DNA of 31,921 bases from assembly GCA_964614415.1 (NCBI GenBank), contig CAZTLE010000019.1, positions 1-31,921 on the forward strand, read 5' to 3'. The number at the start of each line of letters is the position of its first letter. Within the stretch, counting starts at the first letter, position 1. The notes beneath the pieces were generated by a model. It was not told the DNA's origin. It saw only the letters and a list, made by a program, of their open reading frames with translations, and ran no database searches. This document shows, one piece after another, positions 9,043-17,197 of the stretch. The stretch is from CAZTLE01 sp964614415. Its GTDB lineage: Bacteria > Bacteroidota > Bacteroidia > Flavobacteriales > Flavobacteriaceae. The position numbers were made by a program, and so were the translations under genes.

Positions 9043-9860
9043 TTAAGGTATTAAAAAGCAAGTTGGAGCAGTTTTTTCGGTTGTTACTCGTCAATTTTGT
9101 AACTCCGAAGAACGACTCTATTTTGGTGGTGGAGTACCCCAAGTCCGGTGGGACCTGGCTGGGGCAGTTAGTCTCCGGATATTTCGATATACCGTTTCCC
9201 AGAAATAAATTTCCAACGACCAAAAAATCCGTTTTTCACGGGCATTACCTGCCCAACAAACGCATCACCAAAAACCGAAAGATCATACTGCTGGTACGTG
9301 ACGGAAGGGATGTGATGATCTCACTGTATCATCACCAGCTCATCTGGAACGAAAAGAACAAACTCAATCCTAAGAAGGTAGATTACTACCGGAAAGAGTC
9401 GGGCTTCGATAATTTCGAGGATGTGAAAGAGAACATGGGAGCCTTTATCGATTTTTCGTTTACCCACCGGCCTTCCAAACTGCAGCACTTCACCTACCAG
9501 GGAAACTGGCAGGAGTTCAATGCGGCCTGGCTGGAGGAAATGGGAAAGAACGACAACATCTTTCTTATCACCTATGAAGAGCTGTTGGAAGACACTTCTA
9601 AGGCGATGCGAAGGCTTATAACCGATTTTTTCAAAGAAAAGGAGGTAGATGCCGATCGGCTTAAAAAGGTCGTGGAAAAGTTCTCTTTTGAGCGCCAGAC
9701 CAACCGCCAAAAAGGAGATGAGAATGCCTCGAGTTTCCTGAGAAAGGGAATAAGCGGGGACTGGAAGAATTATTTTGGGGATGAAGAAAAACGAAAGTTT
9801 AAAAATCACACCGGGGACATGTTGGTGGCTCTGGGGTACGAAAACGATGTGAACTGGTAA
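9039..9860 (+). CDS. PAPS-dependent sulfotransferase
   Basis: A 273-residue P-loop sulfotransferase that would move sulfate from 3'-phosphoadenosine-5'-phosphosulfate to a carbohydrate hydroxyl. The 5'-phosphosulfate loop YPKSGGTW is at residues 33-40. The 3'-phosphate-binding strand-helix, VRDGRDVMISLYHH, is at 86-99. The C-terminal R-K-G-x-x-G-x-W motif is near 235-242. I chose the GTG at 9039 because it gives a GTGA overlap with the flippase stop and a family-like N-terminus; a longer frame from a TTG at 8952 would lie 91 bases inside the flippase gene. No signal peptide is evident, so it should act in the cytoplasm, presumably on lipid-linked repeat units before flipping. The acceptor is inference. 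Confidence 0.88.
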   Translation: MIKVLKSKLEQFFRLLLVNFVTPKNDSILVVEYPKSGGTWLGQLVSGYFDIPFPRNKFPTTKKSVFHGHYLPNKRITKNRKIILLVRDGRDVMISLYHHQLIWNEKNKLNPKKVDYYRKESGFDNFEDVKENMGAFIDFSFTHRPSKLQHFTYQGNWQEFNAAWLEEMGKNDNIFLITYEELLEDTSKAMRRLITDFFKEKEVDADRLKKVVEKFSFERQTNRQKGDENASSFLRKGISGDWKNYFGDEEKRKFKNHTGDMLVALGYENDVNW

Positions 9861-9893
9861 TACTTATCATGGTGCTTTAAGCCCATAGTAACT

Positions 9894-11348
9894 ATGAGAC
9901 TGAAGATATTCTTAGTGTTTCTTTACGTGTTATTCACGTTTTTGCTCTTCTTCTTTTTTGAGGGGAGTGTGGCACTATGGATGTCCTTTTTCGTCAATGC
10001 CCTTATGGTTTTCGGGATCATGTGGTTTCATCTCTTCGTAGAACGGGAGTATTCGCCTTTCCTTTCGGCCTATATCGTATTCAACTTCCTGTTCTTCACA
10101 GTAGCACCGGTGGTTCAGATCACCTCTTTTGAAGGCACTAATCCCGAGTACACCAATTATTTCCCGCACAAGGATTCCATTGCGATCTATGCCAATACGC
10201 TCATATCCATATTTCACGTTGTTTTCTTCATGGGATATCTGTTTTTCAAGAAATTCGGAAGGTCCCGAAAGAAGCCTGTTCCGTCACAGTTCTCATACAG
10301 GGCATTGCCGGTAACAATCGTTATAATCGCCGTCTTTACGGCCCTGATATTTTTGGCGAGCTACACCTTCGTGAATGATGAAATATCCCGCCCGGCCTGG
10401 AAGAAATCGGTCTTTTCTCCAGGGGTGCAGTTGCTTTGGAAGAAGGTGTTCTTTATGGTTCCCTTTGCCGGAATCGCACTCTGTGTTCAGTACTTCAGAA
10501 AGAAAGGAAAGAAAGCGCTCAATACACTTATGATCGTCGCGACCCTGTTCTTTTTCTTCGTGTTGCTCATGTGGTTTAAGAATCCGCTCACCGAGAAACG
10601 AAATGCATTGGGGCCCATCTACATTTGCTTTATCTTTTTATTCACGCCCCGTTTGCTGAATTCGAATACCAAGACCCTGTTTTTCCTGTTCCTAACCATG
10701 ATCGTTGTTTTCCCGTTATCGGCGGTTTTTACTCATACCGATGCCTCTTTTGAAGAGATCACCAAAGATCCTTCGATCTTCTTCGAACAGATGAAAGGAG
10801 GCGGAATTGCTTCGGCGTTCAACACCCTGAACTACGATGCATTTTCCAATATCATGGCCACGATCGATTTTGTGAGGGATTACGGATTCTCCATGGGATA
10901 TCAGTTGCTAAGTGCATTCCTGTTCTTTGTGCCGCGCAGCCTGTGGGAAGCGAAGCCTTATACAACCGGTCAGGTAGTGGGTGAACACCTCATGGAAAAG
11001 CATGATTTCGCATACTTCAACCTGTCTAACCCCATGGTCTCCGAAGGCTATGTGAACTTTGGCATCTTTGGGGTTATCCTGATGGCTATCGCCCTGGGAT
11101 TTGTGATTGTCCGGTTGTTCAGTTGGTTGCAGAGTGAGGACTACCTCAAAAAGATCATGGCGTTCTATTTCGCCCTGCACTTGTTATTTTTATTACGTGG
11201 AGATTTCGGAAACGGATTCTCATACTACATTGGCCCTTTACTGGGAGTGATTGCCATTCCCCGAATGATTGAATATTTTACCAAACAGCTTATCTTAAAA
11301 CAAAAGGCATGGAAACGGTCAAAAACTCAGGCACATTTAGAGCAGTGA
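9894..11348 (+). CDS. Wzy-like oligosaccharide repeat-unit polymerase
   Basis: A 484-residue polytopic membrane protein with many hydrophobic segments and one large soluble loop. The segment FVPRSLWEAKPYTTG (about residues 345-359) matches a P-R-x-x-W-x-x-K-P motif that I associate with the oligosaccharide-repeat-unit polymerase (OrtP/Wzy) group. Such enzymes join flipped repeat units in the periplasm. It lies between the sulfotransferase and a second polymerase/ligase-like gene, which it overlaps by 40 bases. Very low sequence conservation is normal for Wzy, so the exact role is inferred from topology, motif and location. Confidence 0.8.
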   Translation: MRLKIFLVFLYVLFTFLLFFFFEGSVALWMSFFVNALMVFGIMWFHLFVEREYSPFLSAYIVFNFLFFTVAPVVQITSFEGTNPEYTNYFPHKDSIAIYANTLISIFHVVFFMGYLFFKKFGRSRKKPVPSQFSYRALPVTIVIIAVFTALIFLASYTFVNDEISRPAWKKSVFSPGVQLLWKKVFFMVPFAGIALCVQYFRKKGKKALNTLMIVATLFFFFVLLMWFKNPLTEKRNALGPIYICFIFLFTPRLLNSNTKTLFFLFLTMIVVFPLSAVFTHTDASFEEITKDPSIFFEQMKGGGIASAFNTLNYDAFSNIMATIDFVRDYGFSMGYQLLSAFLFFVPRSLWEAKPYTTGQVVGEHLMEKHDFAYFNLSNPMVSEGYVNFGIFGVILMAIALGFVIVRLFSWLQSEDYLKKIMAFYFALHLLFLLRGDFGNGFSYYIGPLLGVIAIPRMIEYFTKQLILKQKAWKRSKTQAHLEQ

Positions 11349-12538
11349 TCATGACGCTGGGGCTTCTTTTCGCCCTGGTAATCCTGCCGTCCAACGCAAA
11401 GGCCTATGCGATTCTCATCTTTGGGGCCGCTGTGTTTGCTCATCTGCTCAGCAGAAAATGGCACTTCGACTGGAAGTTCTTTCTCACCAATGGGCTGTTA
11501 TTCCTACTGGTAGGGATTACAGTGCTGTACAGCGATAACATGGATTATGCCTTTAAGAAGCTGCAGAGTATGGCGTCGCTGCTGGTGTTTCCGTTTATTT
11601 TCGCCCTGTTCACCAAGGAAGAAGGGAAGCGGATTTTCAGAAATATCACTACCTACCTGTGGATTTATGTCATCGCGGTATTCCTCATCAATGTGGTGCC
11701 CTTTATCTATTTCTACGCCACCGAGTATTCGTGGAGCGAAATGGTTATCCACTATGCAACAGTAGTGCGGGTAAAGATGGGGAAATTCAATGTTCATCCC
11801 ATCTATCTGTCCATGCACTGTAGTGCAGCCATCTTATTTTCCTTCTACATTTTCCGGAAGCTGAAGTCCAAATGGGCCATCGTCCTGCTCCTTCTCATGG
11901 ACATCACCTTCCTCACGTTTTTACTGTACTATGCCAAGAAGGGCCCCATCATCGCACTGATCGTTGTTTTCTCTTTGTTCATTTTGTTCCAGTACAAAAA
12001 AGGGTATCTACGGCTGTATTTGCTTATAGTAGGAGCCCTGATATTACTTACACTGGCCATTCCCAAGACCCGGGATCGGTTTGTGGAACTGGTGAAGATC
12101 GAGAACCTGTCCGAAGGCGAGGTGACTTCGACCAATATCAGATACACCATCTATATAACGGCTATGGAGATGGTTAAGCGCTCCCCTATTGGAGGATATG
12201 GGATTGGCGATTACAATTATGTGCTGCAGGATCAGTTTAAAGCCGACGGTCAAAAATTCCTCTACGAAGAACATTACAATGCACACAATCAGTATCTCAG
12301 CATGTTGCTCATAGGCGGAATTCCACTGCTATTGATGTTCGTGATCATGTTCGGATTGAATATGATCTACGCGATCCGATTCAACAACCAGTTGCTCATT
12401 CTGCTCATTTTCTTTTACAGTATTGTGATGTTCACCGAGAACATCCTGGAGCGGGAGGACGGAGTGATCTTCTTCTCTTTTTTCCTCAATTTCTTTGCCT
12501 TAAGAAGCCTCTATGCCAGCGAAGACAGTGAAGAATAA
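11309..12538 (+). CDS. O-antigen ligase / WaaL-Wzy_C family membrane protein
   Basis: A 409-residue polytopic membrane protein. The signature of the O-antigen ligase family is visible: GGYGIGDY (295-302) followed by a periplasmic loop with AHNQYL (325-330) and a following TM helix (LLIGGIPLLLMF). A conserved-looking Arg is at 278 and NVHPIYL is at 161-167. In this family members act as ligases (transfer of polymer to lipid A or protein) or as Wzy polymerases. The ATG at 11309 lies inside the previous gene; a GTG at 11345 would give a GTGA overlap with that gene's stop and is an equally reasonable start. As OrtP-like Wzy is next door, ligase is my preferred reading. Confidence 0.82.
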   Translation: METVKNSGTFRAVIMTLGLLFALVILPSNAKAYAILIFGAAVFAHLLSRKWHFDWKFFLTNGLLFLLVGITVLYSDNMDYAFKKLQSMASLLVFPFIFALFTKEEGKRIFRNITTYLWIYVIAVFLINVVPFIYFYATEYSWSEMVIHYATVVRVKMGKFNVHPIYLSMHCSAAILFSFYIFRKLKSKWAIVLLLLMDITFLTFLLYYAKKGPIIALIVVFSLFILFQYKKGYLRLYLLIVGALILLTLAIPKTRDRFVELVKIENLSEGEVTSTNIRYTIYITAMEMVKRSPIGGYGIGDYNYVLQDQFKADGQKFLYEEHYNAHNQYLSMLLIGGIPLLLMFVIMFGLNMIYAIRFNNQLLILLIFFYSIVMFTENILEREDGVIFFSFFLNFFALRSLYASEDSEE

Positions 12539-13628
12539 ACGAATCCTAATGATCGGGCCGTTTCCCGATCCGCTAATGGGAATGTCGGTGGCAAATCAGG
12601 TGTTGTTCAACTCCCTGAAGAGTCGGCAGTACAGGGTTGACCGCGTCAATACGGCCATGTATGCTTTCGACGAACGACCCGGTGCATTTTCGGTGGGCAA
12701 ACTGCTTCATTTTTTAAAACCGAACATTTACCTGTATAAAGTACTTCGAGCGAGCGCCGTGTACGTCACACCGGGTCAGACTTTTTTCGGGGTATCCAAA
12801 TACAGTTTGTTCTTTCTCGTTAGCCGTCTGTTTCGAAAGGACTTGATATTGCACATCCATAGCAATGTCATTCGGGAGGAATATGAAGGCAACAAAGGGT
12901 TTAAGAAATGGTATATGGGCTTTCTGCTTAAAAGAGCTACAAAAGCCATTGTACTTTCGCCTTCCCATGTGCACAATATGGAACCCTTTCTCGCCAAAGA
13001 CAAGATCTTTTCCGTAGTCAATTTTGTACAACCGGAGTATATAATTCCTTCCCATGAAGTGAATAAAAAGGACATGGCCGGTAAGCGCATTATCTTCCTG
13101 AGCAATTTGATGACCGGTAAAGGCATCTTATATCTGCTCGAAGCACTTAAAGACATAGCGGAATCCAACGTATCTTTTGAAGCACGATTGGCCGGAGATA
13201 TGGATGGAACAATTAAGGATGAGGTATCCGCCTATGTGGATGCACTGCCAAACGTAACCTACCTGGGGGTGGTGCGCGGCACTGAGAAAAAAGCACTGTT
13301 AGACTGGGGAAACCTCTTTGTCTTCCCGTCATATCTTACTGAAGGGCTGCCACTCTCCATCCTTGAGGCTATGGGAACGGGAAATATGGTGATCGCTACC
13401 CGGCACCCTTCCCTTGAAGACCTTTTTGAAGACGGATCCATTCGATATATCGAAAAGCAATCGGCCGGGTCCATCCGGGAAGCACTGGAAGCCGACTATT
13501 CTAAAACGCTGGAAGTACGACAGGAAAATCATCGTTTTGTCTCCCGCAGATGTAGCGTAGATAAGTTCACAGATTCGGTAGTAAATGTTATTTTTGGCGA
13601 TGCTTCAAATGACCACGATGAAGGATAA
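12513..13628 (+). CDS. GT4-family glycosyltransferase
   Basis: A 371-residue GT-B-fold glycosyltransferase. The C-terminal domain carries the retaining GT4 E-x7-E motif (Glu277 to Glu285, in TEGLPLSILEA) with FPSYL just before, and LSNLMTGKGILYLLEA (196-211) is the typical interdomain donor-side segment. It should add a sugar to the lipid-linked repeat unit on the cytoplasmic side; donor and acceptor are not predictable. The ATG at 12513 is 26 bases inside the ligase gene; a GTG at 12528 is an alternative that leaves an 11-base overlap. Confidence 0.9.
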   Translation: MPAKTVKNKRILMIGPFPDPLMGMSVANQVLFNSLKSRQYRVDRVNTAMYAFDERPGAFSVGKLLHFLKPNIYLYKVLRASAVYVTPGQTFFGVSKYSLFFLVSRLFRKDLILHIHSNVIREEYEGNKGFKKWYMGFLLKRATKAIVLSPSHVHNMEPFLAKDKIFSVVNFVQPEYIIPSHEVNKKDMAGKRIIFLSNLMTGKGILYLLEALKDIAESNVSFEARLAGDMDGTIKDEVSAYVDALPNVTYLGVVRGTEKKALLDWGNLFVFPSYLTEGLPLSILEAMGTGNMVIATRHPSLEDLFEDGSIRYIEKQSAGSIREALEADYSKTLEVRQENHRFVSRRCSVDKFTDSVVNVIFGDASNDHDEG

Positions 13629-14838
13629 GCACATCACGTTAATAGGGTTAAATTTCTACCCGGAAAGCACAGCCATAGGTCTGTACTCCACACAACTGGC
13701 TCGCCACCTGGAAGAACAGGGGGCCAAACTGGACGTGATTACCGCCTTTCCCTACTATCCGCAATGGAAGATTGCACCGGAGTACAAGGACAAGCCTCGT
13801 TTTCTAACCGAGGAATTTGAGAACATGACCCTGCACCGGTTTCGGCAATATACACCGGCACAACCCTCTTTTGTAAAAAGAGTGCTTCACATTGTAGACT
13901 TTACCATAGGGTCCTTCATGAACCTGAGGAAAGTGAAGAAGTGCGATTATGTGATTTCCGTGATCCCGTTCACCAGTTCGGCATTTCTTGGCAATCTGCT
14001 GAAACGGAGGTTCAAAGCCAAGCACTGGATCCATATTCAGGATTTTGAGTTCGATGCTGCCTTTCAATCGGGGGTAGTGCAATCGGGCAAGCAGAAGAAG
14101 GGATTGCTACACCGGCTTTTAATGTGGATAGAGCGCCGTGTGTTGGCAAGGGCCGATCGCGTGAGTACTATTTCCCATCTCATGATGGATAGCCTATCGG
14201 CCAAGACGGAAAGTGACCGGTATTACCTGCCCAACTGGATTGACGCCAAAGACATAGACCCTTCAAAAAGCAGGCCCCATGGCTACCTGTCTTCTTCAAA
14301 ATTTAAACTGTTGTATTCCGGAAGTATCGCCGACAAGCAGGACTGGGATTTCTTCATGAAGTTGGTGGATCGGCTGGATTTTGAGCGGTTCGAGATCGTA
14401 ATCGTCGGTGATGGCGCCCAACGGAAACCGTTGGAGGAACGCGTTGCCGAATACCCGGGAATAAGTCTTTACCCTCCGGTGCCTTACGAGGAATTGAATG
14501 ACTTGTTATGTGGTGCCGACGCTCATTTTCTCTTTCAGAAAGCTGAAGTACTGGACACGGTGATGCCATCCAAAATTCTTGGAATGATGGCCAGTGCCAA
14601 ACCGTCTGTTATAACGGGCCATCCCGATTCCGAAGTAGCCAAAGTGATGCAGCAGTCGGAGGGAGGATATTACGTTCCCAACAACGAACTTCAGTCCGTA
14701 TTGGATCACCTGGAAACCCTTTATAAAAACAAGGAAGCGGCGGGGCAAATGGGAGAACGCGCGCGAGCGTTCGTAACCCGGGAGTTTGCCAGAATACCCA
14801 TCCTGGAGGAGTTTACAAAGGAACTGGCCGGATTATAG
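13618..14838 (+). CDS. GT4-family glycosyltransferase, WcaI-like
   Basis: A 406-residue GT-B glycosyltransferase resembling colanic-acid WcaI. The N-terminus (LIGLNFYPESTAIGLYSTQLARHL) and FPYYPQWKI match WcaI-type proteins, in which this region binds the acceptor; the C-terminal domain has YSGSIADKQDW and later DTVMPSKILGMMASAKP, a donor-binding stretch. Several in-frame ATGs exist (13585, 13600, 13609, 13618). I chose 13618 because MKDKHITLIGLNFYPES aligns with the family start; the overlap with the upstream gene is then 11 bases. It is the last gene before a 62-base gap with a promoter-like box. Confidence 0.9.
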   Translation: MKDKHITLIGLNFYPESTAIGLYSTQLARHLEEQGAKLDVITAFPYYPQWKIAPEYKDKPRFLTEEFENMTLHRFRQYTPAQPSFVKRVLHIVDFTIGSFMNLRKVKKCDYVISVIPFTSSAFLGNLLKRRFKAKHWIHIQDFEFDAAFQSGVVQSGKQKKGLLHRLLMWIERRVLARADRVSTISHLMMDSLSAKTESDRYYLPNWIDAKDIDPSKSRPHGYLSSSKFKLLYSGSIADKQDWDFFMKLVDRLDFERFEIVIVGDGAQRKPLEERVAEYPGISLYPPVPYEELNDLLCGADAHFLFQKAEVLDTVMPSKILGMMASAKPSVITGHPDSEVAKVMQQSEGGYYVPNNELQSVLDHLETLYKNKEAAGQMGERARAFVTREFARIPILEEFTKELAGL

Positions 14839-14873
14839 TGGCACAAAGACTTCAGTAGCTAAGAATACTTCAT

Positions 14874-14881
14874 TACTTTTG
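14874..14881 (+). promoter_or_regulatory. Bacteroidota -7 box before ugd
   Basis: TACTTTTG matches the TAnnTTTG -7 element of the Bacteroidota primary sigma factor exactly and lies 19 bases before the ugd start codon in the 62-base gap after the WcaI-like gene. No clear TTG -33 element is seen at the right distance. This suggests an internal promoter that could drive ugd and following genes apart from the upstream operon. Confidence 0.5.
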
Positions 14882-14900
14882 CCGATAAAATAAAGAACAG

Positions 14901-16211
14901 ATGAAAATAGCTGTTGTAGGAACTGGATATGTAGGACTGGTCACTGGTACTTGCCTGGCGGAAACCGGGAACGAGGTCATCTGTGTGGACATTGACGAAG
15001 CCAAAGTGGCTAAAATGAGGGAGGGAATTGTTCCTATCTACGAACCCCATTTGGACGTGCTTTTTGAGCGCAATATCAAGGCCAAACGATTGCGTTTCAC
15101 CACTTCGCTGGATGAAGGCCTGGATCATGGAGATATCATTTTCCTGGCGCTGCCAACCCCGGAAGATGAAGATGGTTCTGCCGACCTTTCGTACGTTTTG
15201 AACGTTTCCGAAGACATCGGAAAGAAGATAAAAGAATACAAGGTAGTCGTTGATAAAAGCACCGTACCGGTAGGTACTGCCGATAAAGTACGTCAGGTTA
15301 TAGGTCAAAACGCGGCTTGTGATTTTGACGTCGTTTCCAATCCGGAATTCCTGAGAGAAGGCTTTGCCGTAGATGATTTCATGAAGCCGGAGCGCATCGT
15401 AATTGGCTCCAGCAGTGAGAGGGCAACGCAACTCATGAAAAAGCTGTTCGCCCCGTTTGTCCGTTCCGGAAACCCTATCATTACTATGGATGAGCGGTCC
15501 GCCGAGTTGACCAAATACGCAGCAAATTCGTTCCTTGCCACCAAGATCACTTTCATGAACGAGATCGCAAACTACTGCGAGATTGTGGGGGCCGATGTCG
15601 ATAAAGTTCGAATAGGTGTAGGGAGTGATTCCCGCATCGGAAAACGTTTTCTGTTTCCCGGGATTGGATATGGAGGTTCCTGTTTCCCGAAAGATGTGAA
15701 AGCATTAAAGAAAGCGGGAGCGGATGATAACTTCGATTTTAAGATCCTGAATGCGGTAGATGCGGTGAACGAGCAGCAGAAGACCATTCTGCTACCCAAG
15801 ATAGAGCGGTATTTTGGGAATCTTTCCGGAAAGCGGATCGCTGTCTGGGGACTGGCCTTTAAGCCTGAAACCGACGATATAAGAGAGGCTCCATCCATCA
15901 ATATGATGAATGCGCTCCTGGAGCGCAGCGCAACACTTTCGGTCTTCGATCCGGAGGCCATGCCCAATATTCAGAAGAAATTTGGAGATCGATTGCACTA
16001 TGCCGGCTCGATGTACGAGGCACTCGAGAATGCCGATGCCCTGCTTATATGCACCGAATGGAGTATTTTCAGAACACCGAATACCGTCAAAATGAAGGAA
16101 TTGATGAACAACGCACTAATTTTTGACGGACGGAACCTGTACAATGTGGAGGATATGGAATCCGAAGGATTTACCTATATTTCCATTGGCCGAAAAGAAG
16201 TCAACGCATGA
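14901..16211 (+). CDS. ugd: UDP-glucose 6-dehydrogenase
   Basis: Oxidises UDP-glucose twice with NAD to UDP-glucuronate. The 436 residues are standard. Visible are GTGYVG (7-12), SNPEFLREG (146-154), Lys205 and Asn209 in TKYAANS, and the catalytic Cys261 in GYGGSCFPKD. The ATG at 14901 is the only reasonable start. A promoter-like box lies just upstream. The stop overlaps the next gene, UDP-glucuronate decarboxylase, by four bases (ATGA), so product and next enzyme are made together. Confidence 0.97.
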   Translation: MKIAVVGTGYVGLVTGTCLAETGNEVICVDIDEAKVAKMREGIVPIYEPHLDVLFERNIKAKRLRFTTSLDEGLDHGDIIFLALPTPEDEDGSADLSYVLNVSEDIGKKIKEYKVVVDKSTVPVGTADKVRQVIGQNAACDFDVVSNPEFLREGFAVDDFMKPERIVIGSSSERATQLMKKLFAPFVRSGNPIITMDERSAELTKYAANSFLATKITFMNEIANYCEIVGADVDKVRIGVGSDSRIGKRFLFPGIGYGGSCFPKDVKALKKAGADDNFDFKILNAVDAVNEQQKTILLPKIERYFGNLSGKRIAVWGLAFKPETDDIREAPSINMMNALLERSATLSVFDPEAMPNIQKKFGDRLHYAGSMYEALENADALLICTEWSIFRTPNTVKMKELMNNALIFDGRNLYNVEDMESEGFTYISIGRKEVNA

Positions 16212-17194
16212 AACGTGTGCTAATTACCGGAGCAGCCGGATTCCTGGGGTCACACCTTTGTGACCGTTTTATCAATGAGGGATACCATGTAATTGGTATG
16301 GACAATCTCATTACCGGGGATCTCAAGAATATTGAACACCTGTTCAAGCTGGAGCACTTCGAGTTCTACCATCACGATGTTACCAAGTTTGTTCATGTTC
16401 CGGGAAAAGTGGATTACATTCTTCATTTTGCATCACCGGCGAGTCCGATAGATTATTTGAAGATTCCCATCCAAACACTAAAAGTAGGCTCATTGGGAAC
16501 CCATAATCTTCTGGGACTGGCCAAAGAAAAGAAAGCGCGAATTCTCATTGCATCAACTTCCGAAGTGTATGGAGATCCTTTGGTACATCCGCAAAATGAG
16601 GATTACTACGGAAACGTAAGCGCAATCGGACCACGTGGGGTATACGATGAGGCAAAACGCTTTCAGGAGTCCATCACCATGGCCTATCACCGGTTTCATG
16701 GGCTAGAAACCCGTATTGCACGGATTTTCAATACCTATGGCCCCAGGATGCGTCTCAATGATGGTCGGGTGATCCCGGCGTTTATCGGTCAGGCATTGCG
16801 GGGAGAAGACCTTACGGTATTTGGTGACGGATCGCAAACACGGTCGTTCTGCTATATCGATGATCAGATTGAAGGGCTGTATCGCTTGTTGTTGAGTGAC
16901 TATGTGTTGCCCGTCAATATTGGAAATCCGGATGAGATCACGATTTTGGAGTTTGCCAATGAGATCATTCAGCTTACGGATTCCGATCAAAAAATAGTGT
17001 ACAAACCACTGCCTCAGGATGATCCGTTGCAACGAAGACCGGACATTACGAGGGCCAAAGAGATATTGGGATGGGAGCCGAAAGTATCAAGAACCGATGG
17101 AATGAAGGCAACCTATACGTACTTTAAGAGTCTTACCAAAGAAGAGCTGTTTAAAAGCGAGCATAAAGATTTCTCCAGACATATCCGGCAATAA
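16208..17194 (+). CDS. uxs: UDP-glucuronate decarboxylase (UDP-xylose synthase)
   Basis: Extended SDR enzyme of 328 residues that decarboxylates UDP-glucuronate to UDP-xylose. It has GAAGFLGS (8-15), the ASPASP segment (75-80), catalytic Thr117-Ser-Glu119 in STSEVYGD, and the GPRGVYDEAKR block (141-151, Tyr146/Lys150). ASPASP and PRGVYDEAKR are characteristic of UXS rather than of UDP-galactose epimerases. There is no ArnA-like formyltransferase domain. Coupling by ATGA to ugd gives a two-step UDP-glucose to UDP-xylose route. The intermediate could also be used directly as a glucuronic acid donor. Confidence 0.93.
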   Translation: MKRVLITGAAGFLGSHLCDRFINEGYHVIGMDNLITGDLKNIEHLFKLEHFEFYHHDVTKFVHVPGKVDYILHFASPASPIDYLKIPIQTLKVGSLGTHNLLGLAKEKKARILIASTSEVYGDPLVHPQNEDYYGNVSAIGPRGVYDEAKRFQESITMAYHRFHGLETRIARIFNTYGPRMRLNDGRVIPAFIGQALRGEDLTVFGDGSQTRSFCYIDDQIEGLYRLLLSDYVLPVNIGNPDEITILEFANEIIQLTDSDQKIVYKPLPQDDPLQRRPDITRAKEILGWEPKVSRTDGMKATYTYFKSLTKEELFKSEHKDFSRHIRQ

Positions 17195-17197
17195 CGA

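Noticed and set aside
16208..17194. UDP-glucose 4-epimerase (galE)
   Set aside because: The ASPASP and PRGVYDEAKR blocks, and coupling to ugd, mark it as UDP-glucuronate decarboxylase.
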